A stretch of DNA of 64,000 bases, from assembly GCA_023213395.1 (NCBI GenBank), contig CM041465.1, positions 178,009,741 through 178,073,740 on the forward strand. The letters run 5' to 3'. Under the pieces are notes generated by a model. The model had not been told where the DNA came from and searched no databases. It was given only the letters and a program-made list of their open reading frames with translations. The stretch's first letter is position 1, and the number at the start of each line of letters is the position of its first letter. The stretch is from Cycas panzhihuaensis. Lineage: Eukaryota > Cycadophyta. Positions 22,446-33,880 of the stretch are shown piece by piece. Both the position numbers and the translations under genes were made by a program.

Positions 22446-22579
22446 ACCTTTTGGGTATGCTTGCCGTTTTTGTAAAATTTTGTGGCGAGATGCGTACCAG
22501 AATCACTTTTCCTGCTTGCCGGGTCGTACGGTTGCCTAGCGGAATTTCCGGAGTCGATTCGTCTGTTCTTCTGCTCTGC

Positions 22580-22998
22580 GTATTTCGCGGAAATGCTCAC
22601 AGATACGTAATGTTTTGTCTTATTCGCAATTTTGTCTTATACATGCTTTTGGTACGTATAATGTTATTTGCTTCCACTGTGCGTACTCGATTGCGTACTT
22701 TTTCGGTACGTAGAATGTAACTGGGCACTTAAGCTTATTTTCCACTGTGCATACCTGATTGCGTACTCTTCAGGTACGTATAATGTAATTGGGCAACTTA
22801 AAGTTTGTTTACACTGTGCGTACTCGGTTGAGTACTTTTCAAGTACGTATAGTGTAGTTTTGATTCACTTTTTTGAACTGTGCGTACTGGACTGTATTTC
22901 CACAATGCGTATAGTGTATTTTTTAAATTTGATCACATTTTTAACTGTGCGTACCTGGTAACATACCTTTTTGGTACGTATCATGTATTTTGCTTGTA
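22580..22998 (-). repeat. Element B tandem repeats of about 65-70 bp
   Basis: Five to six units with the plus-strand core CACTGTGCGTAC, then TTGCGTACTTTT, then GGTACGTATAATGTA. Unit starts are near 22673, 22742, 22810, 22876 and 22943. Each unit carries two to three GTAC palindromes. The array is the counterpart of A's array at 20262-20377 and 30866-31065. Confidence 0.8.
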
Positions 22999-23212
22999 TG
23001 CTTTTGAATTTTCCTCTGAATTTTTCAGTTTATGATGTTATTACTTATGTTTGTGATGAGTTACGGTTGTTTTTTATTTTTTCCATTTTTTTTTCTCTTT
23101 TTCTGTATCCATACCGAACTTGATCATGTCTTGGTATCAAGGCAATTGGTTTTGCCTCAACTTCATGCAACACGATATAGTACAACCAGCTGATTCGGCT
23201 GGTAAGACTGAG

Positions 23213-24485
23213 CTACTCAATGTATGGTTTGAGTCTGCTACCGTTCACCCGAGTTGGTAGCAGTGGTCCATCGATTTCCCGCAGTTGCACCGATCCGTTC
23301 TCGAAGACTTTTTCTACGACGTATGGTCCCAACCACCGCATCTTGAGTTTGCCAGGGTGCATTTTGAACTTGCTGTCGTAAAGCAGCACTTGATCACCTT
23401 CTTTGAACTGAGGCTTTCGTAAATGGCTGTCGTGCCATGCTTTTTGCCGTTGCTTCTCCACATTTTGCAACCAATTTGCCATATGTCGCTTCTCTTCTAA
23501 TCGCACTAAGTCTTCCAATCGCTATCGTAAGGACTGGAAGTCGTCTAATCGACATTACATAGCAACTCGTAGACTTGGTATCTCAAATTCCGTTGGAAGA
23601 ATGGCTTCTGTGCCGTACACAAGCTGGAATGGAGTTTGTACAGTTGATCTTTTATATGTCATTCGGAACGCCCATAGCACGGATGGCAGTTTCTCGGCCC
23701 AATCAGATTTGCCGACATCGCATATTTTCCTCAAGCAATTCTCGATTATCTTATTCGAACTTTTTGCTTGCCCATTTGCTCTCGGATAATAGGGAGTAGA
23801 TTTTCGATGGCTTATCATGAACGCTGATGTCAGTGTTTCTATAGTTTGATTCAGAAAGTGGGTGCCTTGGTCGCTTACAATTTCCAAGGGGCATCCAAAT
23901 CATGTAATCACCACCTCGTACATAAATCGCGCTGTACTTTCCGCATTGGCTTTCCGTAATGCTCGCGTTTCTACCCACTTCGTCATATAGTCAGTTGCCA
24001 CCAGAATGTATCGGGCTTTTGATCGACGAGCGGTTGGTTTGATTGGCCCTACGAAGTCGAGTCCCCATTTCTCAAATGGTGCTAAAGGTAAAATGGTATG
24101 TAGAGGTTGGAAATCCTGTCGATTGGGTTTCCCAACTCGCTGGCAATAGTTGCAAGCTTGAATCCACTTCCTGACGTCCTCGAACATGGATGGCCACCAG
24201 AATCCGGACATCAAAATTTTTCGCCATGTGGCTAATTTACCCATGTGTCCACCTGCTACTCCCTCGTGTGCTTGCGACATGATTTGGTTGATCTCGTGCA
24301 GTCGAACACAATGTCGTAACACTTCGTCTGGCTCCAATTTGTATTGTTCTCCATTGATTAGTTGATATGGCTCTGGTTTTCTAATAAAATTTCTTTTTCT
24401 CGTGCGATCTAATTCTGCCGATACTTCTCCAGTCGCTAAGTATTCTGGTATTCCCTCATACCAGTCAATTGGGACCGCTTCCACA
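23213..24485 (-). pseudogene. Element B integrase
   Basis: HHCC domain ([27 protein letters not shown]). Core: [16 protein letters not shown] (first Asp), EIVSDQGTHFLNQT (second Asp) and YYPRANGQAKSSNKIIEN, where the catalytic Glu present in A (QAESSN) is Lys. C-terminus: GDQVLLYDSKF, MRWLGPYVVEKVFENGSVQL and KPYIE followed by a stop at 23213-23215. Stops near 23898 and 23552 break the frame. The Glu to Lys change alone should abolish strand transfer. Confidence 0.9.
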
Positions 24486-25130
24486 CTGAATAGTGCTGCG
24501 TCTGGAAAGTCATCTGGCACTCCCGTGGCTCTTTCCCCATTTGTGATTCTTGACAACTGATCAGGAATGATATGGGCTTTTCCAGGTTTCACAATGATCT
24601 TAAAAGAGAATTCTTGGAACAACATCAACCACCTGCTGATTCGCCCTTGCATGATCGGTTTATCCACCAAATACATCAACGCTTGCTGATCGACGAAGAA
24701 CAAAAATGGATTTGACAATAGATAATGTCGAAATTTCTGCAATGCATATACCATGCCGAGTGCTTCCCTCTCCGTCGTCGTGTAATTCTGCTCGGCTTTT
24801 GTAAGTTTCCGACTGACGAAGTAGATCGGTTGATCCGTCTTGTCGTTACTGGGTTGTGCCAATACGCATCCAATAGCGTATTGTGACGCATCCACATGTA
24901 CATGGAAGGTCTTCTTCCAATCTGGAAATCGCAGTATAGGTGCTGCTATGATAGCTTGTTTTAGTGCTTCAAATGCTTCTTTGTTCCTCGTCCATGCCCA
25001 TTCAATGTTCTTTTTCAATAATTCCTCCAGGGGTCCTGATATGTATGCATATCCCCTGATGTACTTTCTGTAGTATCCCATCAACCCGAAAAAACCTTTC
25101 AGTTGTTTCCTCGTAAGTGGCATAGGGAAG
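24486..25130 (-). pseudogene. Element B RNase H and connection
   Basis: MPLTRKQLKGFFGLMGYYRK begins the connection. RNase H motifs: FHVHVDASQYAIGCVLAQ, TTTEREALGMVYALQKFRHY, FVDQQALMYLVDKP and IPDQLSR; all four acids appear present. The frame is continuous with integrase from 25240 to 23900. Confidence 0.9.
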
Positions 25131-26140
25131 TGCGAGTGCGGATACCTTGGTGGATCTGTCGTGATCCTTCCTTGCTGACTATGTGCCCCAATAGGTTTCC
25201 GAAGGGTACCAGGAAGGTACATTTTTCTGGATTCAGGCACAACTTGTTTTCACGGCATGTCTGTAACATTTCCCTCAAGTTTCCCATGTGATCCTTCATT
25301 AATCCATACAATGTCCAATCGTCTAGGAATACCGCAACTTTTTCTCCCGATAAATTTCTGAAATATATTGATTACAATACGTTGAAATGTAACCGGTGCA
25401 TTCATAAGACCGAATGACATCACTTTATATGCATATGTTCCCCATTCTGTCACGAACGTGGTTTTCGCTTGATCCTCTAGGGCAATCTGCACTTGATTGT
25501 ACTCACTAAATCCATCGGTGAAGGAGTATATTTCATTCCCTCCAACTGCTTCCAGAATATCCTCTATAAAAGGTAACGGAAATGGATCCTTTTTTGTTAC
25601 CTTATTTAGTTGTCTGTAATCCACACAGACACAGATTTTCCCATTCTTCTTGGGAACTACCACTACAGGGCTCACCCAGTCACTGTAGTCGCTTTCGTAA
25701 CTATATTTTGTCTAGTTCGGCTTTCACTTTTTCCTTATATTTAGGATTCATCCGGTATGGCCTCTGTTTTACCGGTTTCACATCTTCCACTAAATTGATA
25801 TGATGCATTCCTATTTCCAGAGGAATGCCTTTTAGGTCCTTGTATGACCATGCAAACACATCGCGGAATTCTTCAAACAACTGTTGGGCTTCTGCTACTG
25901 TCTGATGATCCCAATAATTTCCAATTCATATGAGTTTGGGATTGTCTTGACTGCCAACATTAATCTCAGTAGTTTTCAACTTAGTTACTCCCACATCTTC
26001 CATATTTCTGGTTTTGTGTCCCGGAGTATCCTCTAACTTCCTTTCTTCAATATTGAGTTCTGTGAATTCTGCAGGGTAATTCATAATTCCTTCTTCTTCA
26101 CTATGTACTGATTCTACCTCCTCTTGGTTTGTCAGTTCTT
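25131..26140 (-). pseudogene. Element B reverse transcriptase
   Basis: Linker with acidic runs, then WDHQTVAEAQQLFEEFRDVF, KQRPYRMNPKYKEKVKAEL, SPVVVVPKKNGKICVCVDYR, QLNKVTKKDPFPLPF, YSFTDGFSEYNQVQIA and VTEWGTYAYKVMSFGLMNAP. The catalytic FLDD lies at about 25330 but is in a shifted frame (a small deletion near 25345 turns VFLDDWTLYG into GIPRRLDIVW). CLNPEKCTFLVPFGNLLGHI follows. Two or three frameshifts inactivate it. Confidence 0.88.
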
Positions 26141-26753
26141 GTTCTAGTTTTATACTCATTAATCTAATATGTTTTAGGATTCTATCTATTTCCTTGTTTT
26201 CAGAGGTATGCTTAAAGGTTTTTATAAAGGATTTTCTTAGGTTTCCCCAAGTCACATCTAAACTTTGTTCCTTTCCGAGGAACCAATCCTTGGCTACTCT
26301 TCCCAGGGTATGGTAGAAATAGTTAGGCCAATTTTGTTTGGGTATACTTAAAGATATCCATTTCTGTTTGCACTTTTGTATATGCTCCCTAGGGTTTTGA
26401 CCGACATAGAATAATGGAGTGGCTAATTGTGTTGGATGATCGAATCGAATTCGAAACATCGTTTGTAACTCTTTCCAACTTTTAAGAATGGCTTGGTGGG
26501 CTAAGTACCAATACCAAGCCTTTCCCCTTAAAGTCAATACTAGGTCCTGTTGCCATTGGGTTTTGTCCCAGTTCTCGTGTTCTATCCAATACTCAACACA
26601 ATGAGTTAGGTGGGTAGTCCCATACAACTGCTCTTCGTAGAATGGCTTAACATGCTTCCCAATGTAAATTTCATGATTTATTTCTTCTGGGATAATAACT
26701 CTACTGTCTAGACCAGAATCTTTAGAAGTACTTACCAGTGATTCTCCTTCCAT
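26141..26753 (-). pseudogene. Element B second Gag-like domain between protease and RT
   Basis: The same module as in A and almost uninterrupted. Sequence landmarks: YIGKHVKPFYEEQLYGTTHL, HCVEYWIEHENWDKTQWQQ, DLVLTLRGKAWYWYLAHQAI, SWKELQTMFRIRFDHPTQ, QNPREHIQKCKQKWISLSIP, NYFYHTLGRVAKDWFLGKEQ and TWGNLRKSFIKTFKHTSE. W, F and L positions match the capsid core of the same element's Gag (TLRGVPLAWY, WAKIKKSFEERF). It sits 3' of the protease linker and 5' of RT in one frame. No zinc knuckle follows it. The family role is not known to me. Confidence 0.65.
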
Positions 26754-28055
26754 TGCCCTGGTTTTGGCGCCAATCGTTGGAAGGGATCGGTTACTGGGTG
26801 GGTATACTTCTAAAGAAGAGGAGGAAGGAATATTACTTCCTTCTTCAGGTTGTAATAAGGGGGGGTGGGTAGGGAATCTACCTCAGGACCCACGCCTGAT
26901 GTAGAAGGGATGTCGGGTTTACTATTAACTACTACAAAACTACGAAAAATATTAGGTAAACTAGGGGGTTGTTGGTCTAGTTTGTTGTCATCCCTTAAAC
27001 TATCATTAGTCATTATATACTCAAAAGAATCTAAATTATCATCAATGTCTTTCGTTACACATTTGGATAATAAATTACATCTATAAGAAGAGGAGTTTAT
27101 TTCATATGCATCCTGTAGCCAATAATCCACGAATCTCATTCGGTGTTCGTCGTCCGAAGAGTTGTATATTTCCCCGAAATAGGTCGGTTCTTCTTTCTGA
27201 TAATGGGTCGATGTTGTGGGCTTTTCCGCAGTATGATAGAGGTTTTCTTCCCCGATAGAAGAGAATATTGTTTCGCTTGTGACAGTCATGCTGGATCCCT
27301 CGTCTGGTATCATTTCGATGGAGTTCCTTCCCAGCATTGGTAATACTACTTTATTCCCATTATCCGATAAGGTGAAGGTCACATTTTTCCAATTTTGGAG
27401 GCATTGCGTCTTGTATAGCCATGGCCTCCCCAAGAGTGTTGGATAGGGCGTTGCCCCTTTTTCTGTTTCCACGATTGTGAAATCAATTTTTACCACAATC
27501 CTTGCCACATCCACCTTGATGTCGACTAATCTCCCCATAGGTCGTACTAATAATTCGTTAGCCAATTTCAACGAATATGTTGCCGCTTCAACCGGGCTTC
27601 CAGTTTCCGCCATGTCGGTAGTAATACATTAATGACGCCTCCATCAACAATCACTTTTGGGAATGTTTCTCCCAGTACCATCATTGTTACCATTGGATCC
27701 ATATCGAATGATGGCATTATTTGCTTTAAACTCTTTGTAATTCCGCGTTGTAGTACTCCTCCTCTAATCCAATCAATGACTTGGCATAGGGGGACGGTCA
27801 ACTGTAGCTGTTTGACCAAATTTTCCATCAACAACAGCATTCTCGGAATGTCTTCCATGGGTAATCCTTTAAATAGTTCCTCCATTTGCACCATCTGAGG
27901 CTGCACTTTTGGCTCTTCTGGTATATTCTCTTTTTTTTTCTGTTTATTTTTCTGTACGTATACATACTTGGTTTCTGGTTTTCCCATCGGTAATGTATTT
28001 TCTTCTCGGGCTAAGCCATCCAATACTTGTTTTGCTTTTTTGAACCGATCCATTT
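26754..28055 (-). pseudogene. Element B protease and linker
   Basis: EELFKGLPMEDIPRMLLLME, FDMDPMVTMMVLGETFPKVI, then VDGGVINVLLPTW: the catalytic D-G-G is present and a small deletion follows, shifting the frame near 27600. ATYSLKLANELLVRPMGRL and YPTLLGRPWLYKTQCLQNW continue the domain. The linker has FVDYWLQDAYEINSSSYRC and a Ser/Pro-rich end near 26810. Confidence 0.8.
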
Positions 28056-28129
28056 CTGTTGGCAGATCCGGATATCCTTCGTTTTGTTTCTCCTTCTGCT
28101 TATTCTAGAGTTTTATGTTTTTAGTTTCT

Positions 28130-29954
28130 GGTATAATCGTCATTAAGTTGGTGGCTTTGGCCTTCCCTTTACAATCCTCCATCTTATGGTCACTTGGGCC
28201 CTGATTGTTACATCTGAGCGGTTTACATTCGTATTCCTGTTTAGTTGGGCATTCTGACTTCTAGTGCCCAAATTGCAAACAGATGAGACATCTACCCATT
28301 GGTGGTTTCTTTCTCGAGGGCTCTTGTGTACCCCTCGTTGTGTAAACATTTCGAGGTGGGTTGCCTCCCCTTCCTCTACCTTGTCCTCGGTAGGCTTTTC
28401 CTCTGGGATTATAGAAACAATCCTTAGTCGTATGCATACCTACATCGCATATGTGGCACCATCTGTCCTGTTGGTGAAACGTACTATTTTTTAGATTCAG
28501 TTCACATTCTTTAGTGGTATGTGAATTCTCTTCACAGATATGGCACCATTTGGTTATCCTCCCGGCATGGTCTTTCTTTTTCGTCGTTTCTTCTTCTTCT
28601 CTGTTATTTCTGATTTTTAGCCTGGCCACTTCCTTTCTTAGGGCTTCCAATTCCGATTCCTCTTCTGCGATCCCCACCTGGCAAAAGGGTCGGTTATATT
28701 GATTTTGCTTGAGTTCCCTAATCTCTTCTTGCAATCTTAATAATAGGGAGTCCTGTCCTCCTGCCTGTGCATCTATCTCCATTTCAAAATCCAATGCTAG
28801 ATCTTGGGCATTTTTAAACGATTTCAACGCATGGGCATGCATCATGGCTCTCAATTTTTCGTTCAATCCTCTCACAAAATAGTTTTTCATGTTGTGGTCA
28901 GTTATCGTTTCGTTAATCATACTGGCCGCGATGATTTTCATTAGCGATATAGGTTAGCGATTCTCGATCTTTGTTTAATTTCCCTCAAAGCGATTTCCAC
29001 TGCTTCGTTACTACGGAACTTCTGAAATCTTTCTTCGAAGGATTTTTTGATCTTTGCCCATGACTCATTCTTGTTTATTTCTTTGTACCATGCCAATGGT
29101 ACTCCTCTCAGTGTACAGGCGAATGTAGCTTTGATCTCATCCTCGTCTGTAATATTTTTCACATCAATTAGATTCTGAAAGAGATATACGTGTTCTGCTG
29201 CATCTGAAGTGTTGTTAAAAATCAACTTTCCAAAGTCTCTATAATCATCCATTTTGGGGGATTGCAACGGTGCCCCACCCGATGGTGATTCTTCCCTTCT
29301 CCCCTCCTTCGGGGATGCACTTGGAGTGCCTACTGCTGTATTATCTTTCCCAAATAATGGATTCTTAAATGGAGTTTTGATATGTATAGGTTCCACTACA
29401 CCTGGCACTTGTATAGTTAACGGTGTCGCTGTAATATATGATTGATCATATCCCTTTTCTGATGAATCCTCAAAAAGATGTCTTGTGAGCTTATTTTCCC
29501 AATATGCCGAGGGACCTTCCTCCGCCTTCTTCTCGCTATCACTTGGGTCCTTCAGACTGTCCTCGACAGGTATACTTCCCTCTTTTAAGGTTTCTTGTTG
29601 CTTTTCATCCACCTTTGGTTTTCCTTCAATTTCTGGGCTAAACAAATCATCTACGATTGAAATTGGTGTTAATACCATACGTTCGCCATTAGTTCCCTCT
29701 TCTTGTTCTTGAGGTGTCTGGGCTCCACTTGCCTGAGATCCTTCAACGGACTGTCCCTTAGTCTCGTTGTTCTGCGAACTTAATCTCCTCGCCCTTCTGC
29801 GTTTTGATTCTTTCGACCATCTTAATGCCCTTTGTCTGCTGGTTTCCTTCTCTTTGGGTGAAGTATCCTTTTGTGGCTCTTTTGACCTTGAAGGCCTCTT
29901 AGGTGGCATTGGAAGGTCCCACAGCTCTGGTGGCTTAGTTCTGACCGCCATCAC
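28130..29954 (-). pseudogene. Element B Gag with four CCHC-type knuckles
   Basis: Start chosen at 29954 or the adjacent ATG (MMAVRTKPPELWDLPMPPKR), the best-preserved N-terminus of the family. A charged region is followed by the capsid core DYRDFGKLIFNNTSD and CTLRGVPLAWYKEI. A small deletion near 28945 shifts the frame (KQRSRIANLYR-stop instead of A's KQRPGESVLTYI), and Gag resumes at MKIIAASMINETI. Knuckles: CHICEENSHTTKEC, CHICDVGMHTTKDC, CLICLQFGH-stop-KSEC and CNNQGPSDHKMEDC (second Cys to Gln). An RGQGRGRGG patch lies between knuckles 2 and 3. Confidence 0.87.
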
Positions 29955-30045
29955 GGCCGGCCTGTGGTCCTCTGCCCTTTACACATTCCTTTCCTTGAAA
30001 CTCCAGGCCTTGTCCCTCCTCAGCAGACGTGAGCAGCAGAACCAA

Positions 30046-30865
30046 CGTTGGTGATGTTTGTTCCACGCACTTGTGGGAACAATGCACTTGTCAAGGTTAC
30101 ACGAGCTATAGTCTAGTTAGGATCATCAACATGGTTATTCACATACATTCCACAGTTATTCACGAATTATATCACAATGGTACACTGACATAGAAATCAA
30201 CACATATTCAGCACTTCATCCTTATAAACACAGAGAATACACAACTTTCCACGTAACTCTTCTTTTCATTAAGTAATAAGTTCAATTACACAGAGGGTTG
30301 GAATGCATTCCTGTGCATTTCAAAGACATACACTCTTTACATTACATGCGTGCCGGATGGTACTTACCAATGAATCCGCTCAATTGGGCATCATGCGTCT
30401 TTGGCATCCGCACCATTGCGTACCCTCGATAATCGGCTCTCACCCTAACCGAATGGTTCATGTGTACCTCCTTAAGTATGCTTCTTCGTACCTTTTGGCT
30501 GAAGGGTTATGACTGCCTGTCATAACCATACCCCTTCAGTCATACGTACCCTTTCCTTAATCATTAGTTATGCACTTTAACTAATGTCTTCATTAGGTCC
30601 GTACGTTTGCATGCGTCGTCGGCGACTTCGGGCTTCCCGGTCCGTACTATCGTGCGTACCACTTCCGTTCGGTTCCGATTACGCTACTAATGCGTGTCAT
30701 TTATGCGTACCCATTCGGTGCACTTTTGTCATACGTACCCGAATCTGATTTCTTCCTTTGTTTAGCCTTTTGCGTACCTCCGTCTGATGCATGCACTGCA
30801 CATCTCAGGTTACCCAGCCTACCTCTGGTCTTCCAACAGCCATATGATCACTTTATGCCCCAACA
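30046..30865 (-). repeat. Element B 5' LTR
   Basis: An 820-bp LTR starting CGTTGGTGATG (first base changed from T) and ending TGCCCCAACA. The PBS region (minus TTGGTTCTGCTG) adjoins at 30034-30045. Confidence 0.87.
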
Positions 30866-31065
30866 AGTATGCACAAGCCAAAATACACTATACGTATCGG
30901 GAAAGTATGCTACCAGGTACACACAGTTAAAAAAAGTGAATAAGTGAATCAAATTACACTATATGTACCTAAAAAATATGTTGTCGAGTACACATAAGAT
31001 AAAAAGTCGAATAAGACAAAGATATATAATACATACCTGCAAACATTCCTGCACGGTACGCAATG
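30866..31065 (+). repeat. Element A tandem repeats, right part
   Basis: Continuation of the array interrupted by B; about three more units with the core AAATACACTATA(C/T)GTA, then AGTATG-TACCAGGTAC. The last unit is degenerate, ending near ATTCCTGCACGGTACGC. Confidence 0.75.
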
Positions 31066-31206
31066 GAGAAAGGAGGACAATTCGGCTCAAATTCTCAACA
31101 GCAAACAGCTAAGGGGAACCTTGTGATCCGAGGAAGCATCTAGACAAGGTTCGGCACAAATTCTAACGAATAATTTCAAGAGAACAGTGACCATTCCAAA
31201 AAAGGT

Positions 31207-32439
31207 ATGTACGTAGGGTTCGTATTTGTACTTCTTGGTTTTTACATCCCCATTTCTGAAATCCCATAGCCAATGGTCATGAGGATATCAGGAGACCTTC
31301 CTGCCCAAGCTATGGAAGGAGTTAGAGACATTGCCTTCACAGTACAAGGTGAAAGTTAAGCAGGCAGGTTGGGGAGAGTACGTATATTGTAACCCTCTCT
31401 ACTGTGACCAAGAACTTATGGAGAGTATTTTATTGGAACTAAAAAAAGATGTGAAGAAAGTCAAACTAGATGCTGAAATAATCCACCTATTGACAGGACT
31501 TCTGAACGAAGGAGAAGTTCCCATGGCCACTAAAAGGTCAGAAGTGGACCGTGAAGCTTGGTTGAAGGAGTTTTGCCAAGAAAACACTCAATTGACCTCG
31601 GGAGGAATTCGGGTGGTTGACATAAAAGATGCCAGACTTCAATGGGTAGCCAAAGTTATTAATTCTAGATTTCTATCAAAAGGAAGTACACATACATTCT
31701 AGGAGGCATGATGCTTATATTACCAAAGATTAGGGATGGAGAAAAGTTGGATTGGTCAGAATTCTTAGCAGTGAATATGAGACAACAGATTCAGGAAGTG
31801 ATGACACACCCCTTCTGTCATCCCTCCTTGTTATTAGCTGTCATATTTTATCAATGTCCAGGTGTACAACTAACAAAAACAACCGTTTCTTCAAATGACC
31901 CACTTATAAAGCAATGGGTGATTGAGTTTCTAGACACTACTCAGGACAAGGAAGTAAGGAAAAGGATCCAAAAGGAAATGACCAAAGTTCTTAAATGGCT
32001 ACAATAAACCCCCGGGACACCCATTCCTCATCATGCCAAACAAACAATCTGAAAAAGTAGTAAAAGGAAGAAAGATGAAAAAGAACCTGAAGAGGAGGAA
32101 GAAGTGGAGCCCTCATTGGAAGAATGGGCAGAATTCCCTCCTGTAATGGAAACAGGAGAAACATCAGCACCTCCTCCGTCAGATGATAAATCATGCCAAA
32201 TTATTCAATTGATTAGAGAAATGGAAGAAGGGTATAAAGCAGAGATAATTGCCCTTCAGGAAAAAATTAAAGGAAAAGATGCGATAATAGTGACACTTAC
32301 CCAAATCAATGAGGAAATCTTGGCCACAAAGAACTCATCGATGGGGGCGGGGGCAATAGGGCGACCACAGAGCAGAGGGGGAGGAATAACCCAATTTTTG
32401 AATTTTTTTGAGCAAGGATGCTCAACCCCATCATGTTGA
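31207..32439 (+). pseudogene. Element A third ORF, homologous to that of B
   Basis: Probable start ATG 31207 (MYVGFVFVLLGFYIP), then broken frames: 31331-31702 (VKVKQAGWGEYVYCNPLYCD, RSEVDREAWLKEFCQ, DARLQWVAKVINSRFLSK), 31708-32007 (LDWSEFLAVNMRQQI, PSLLLAVIFYQCPGVQL) and 32104-32439 (LIREMEEGYKAEIIALQEKI, IVTLTQINEEILATK). It is collinear with the B ORF over its full length. The order is globular part, Lys-rich and Glu-rich linker, then coiled-coil-like tail. It ends 11 bp before the 3' LTR. The function is unknown. Confidence 0.65.
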
Positions 32440-32450
32440 CCTAGGATAGA

Positions 32451-32981
32451 TGTTGGGACATATTTTGACACACTGGGCTATGTGGATACCAGAGGTAGGT
32501 TGTGTGACCATGGAGGTGTAGGTACAGACCGTACGGAGGTATGCATAAGGCAGAAGAAGAGGAAAATCAACATTCTGGGTACGTATGATAGGTGCATATC
32601 TAAAAAGGTACACAACACAGTATACGTACCTCCTACGGTATGCAAGCAGACAAGAAGGGTACACACGACAGTACCTGACAGATTGATATCTGGGATGACA
32701 TCATCAGCGCCTAGAGATGTATGTACGGATGGATAAGACAGCGGTTAAAGTGATTAACTAATGATTAACGAAGAGGTACGCTTATGGTTGAAAGGGTACG
32801 GTTATGAAAGGGAGTCATAACCCTTTAGCAAAAGGACACAAAGAAGGCAAATTTAAGGGACTCCACAAGGACCATTCCAGTAGGGTGAGAGCCAAGTATT
32901 CTAGACACTCAGTGGTATGGTAGCCAGTACGTATGATAGTAGCATAGAACAGTGCTTAGGGATGTGTACCTTTCGGGAATG
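32451..32981 (+). repeat. Element A 3' LTR, first part
   Basis: Starts TGTTGGGACATA after GACCTAGGATAGA, which is probably the polypurine tract. It matches 12216 onward and is interrupted after GGGAATG by copia element E (TSD gaatg, 32977-32981). Confidence 0.9.
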
Positions 32982-33199
32982 TGTTGAAAAACCAGAGCAA
33001 AAAATTGACAGAGGAAAGAATGTGCATACTTCTATTGAGATTCAATTTGCTTAAATACACAAGACTTATGTGATGGTTACAACCTACTAATGTAACCGAT
33101 CACTCAGATTCTGCCAAGTGGCATGATCTCATGAGTACATCTATGGGTGGGTTTAACATGACCCCCTTTCTATCCTAGATAAAACATTATATCTCAACC
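32982..33199 (-). repeat. Element E 3' LTR
   Basis: TGTTGAAAAACCAGAGC ... ATATCTCAACC (last base A in the other copies). A C-rich tract (CCCCCCTCTTAA) follows, which is the PPT on the minus strand. Confidence 0.9.
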
Positions 33200-33204
33200 C
33201 CCCC

Positions 33205-33880
33205 TCTTAATGTTTTATCTCTAAAAGTCCAATCTTGTCTCTCAAATATCTGAGCCTTTCCCTCCCAAGAGGTTTTGTCAGAAGATCTGCAACTTGTTCA
33301 GATGTCGGGCAGTATTCTAAATCTATCTCTTTGTTCTGCACTTTTTCTCTTATAAAGTGATGATGGACTTCAATATGTTTTGTTCTTGCATGCAGAATTG
33401 GATTTTTGGTTAGCTTGATGGCACTTTGGTTGTCACACTTTAGAAGTTGCTTCGTTCTGCTGGTGATTCAAATCAAGCAAGAGTTGTCTTAACGGATGGC
33501 TTCACGGGTTGCTAATGTGGGTACTTTATATTACATATAGAGGAGAGAGCCACTGTTGCTTGTTTCTTACTGCACCATGAGATTGCTGAAGCTCCTAAGA
33601 AGAAACAATATCCACTTGTGGATTTCCTTTGTTCTTTGTCGCCTGCCCAGTCTGAGTCGCAATACCCTGTTATTTTGATTGGATGCCCCCTTGAATACAC
33701 TAATTTGAGATCTGTTGTTCCTTTTAGATATCTCAGAATTCTTTTTGCGGCTTGCCAGTGTCTCAGCTTTGGATTCTGCATATATCTTGATATTAGTCTT
33801 ACTGAGTAGGATATGTCGGGCCTGGTAGCTGTCAGATAAATCAGACTTCCAATCATTTGCACTGTCTGAGGTAACATCGC
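33205..33880 (-). pseudogene. Element E RNase H
   Basis: MIGSLIYLTATRPDISYSVR, RILRYLKGTTDLKLVYSRG, GYCDSDWAGDKEQRKSTSGY and WCSKKQATVALSS give the D-W-A-G-D and L-S-S motifs of copia RNase H. The E-A-E-Y segment is lost in a scrambled stretch near 33500-33540. The tail near 33440-33213 encodes the region equivalent to HHFIREKV and LLTKPLGRERL before the PPT. Confidence 0.8.

Larger units (their letters stand above)
20378..30865 (-). mobile_element. Ty3/gypsy element B, same family as A, inserted in A
   Basis: A 10,488-bp minus-strand element, family member of A. LTRs are 20378-21206 (3') and 30046-30865 (5'). The target duplication is ggtat/agtat (20373-20377 and 30866-30870; one mismatch). 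It landed within A's tandem repeat array. From right to left: Gag, protease, second Gag-like domain, RT, RNase H, integrase, tandem repeats and third ORF. Frames are broken in several places, but far fewer stops occur than in A; RNase H plus most of integrase is one open stretch of 446 codons. Confidence 0.92.

Noticed and set aside
22580-22998. Regular repeats as a CRISPR-like array
   Set aside because: Units are imperfect head-to-tail tandem repeats with no unique spacers, inside a plant gypsy element.
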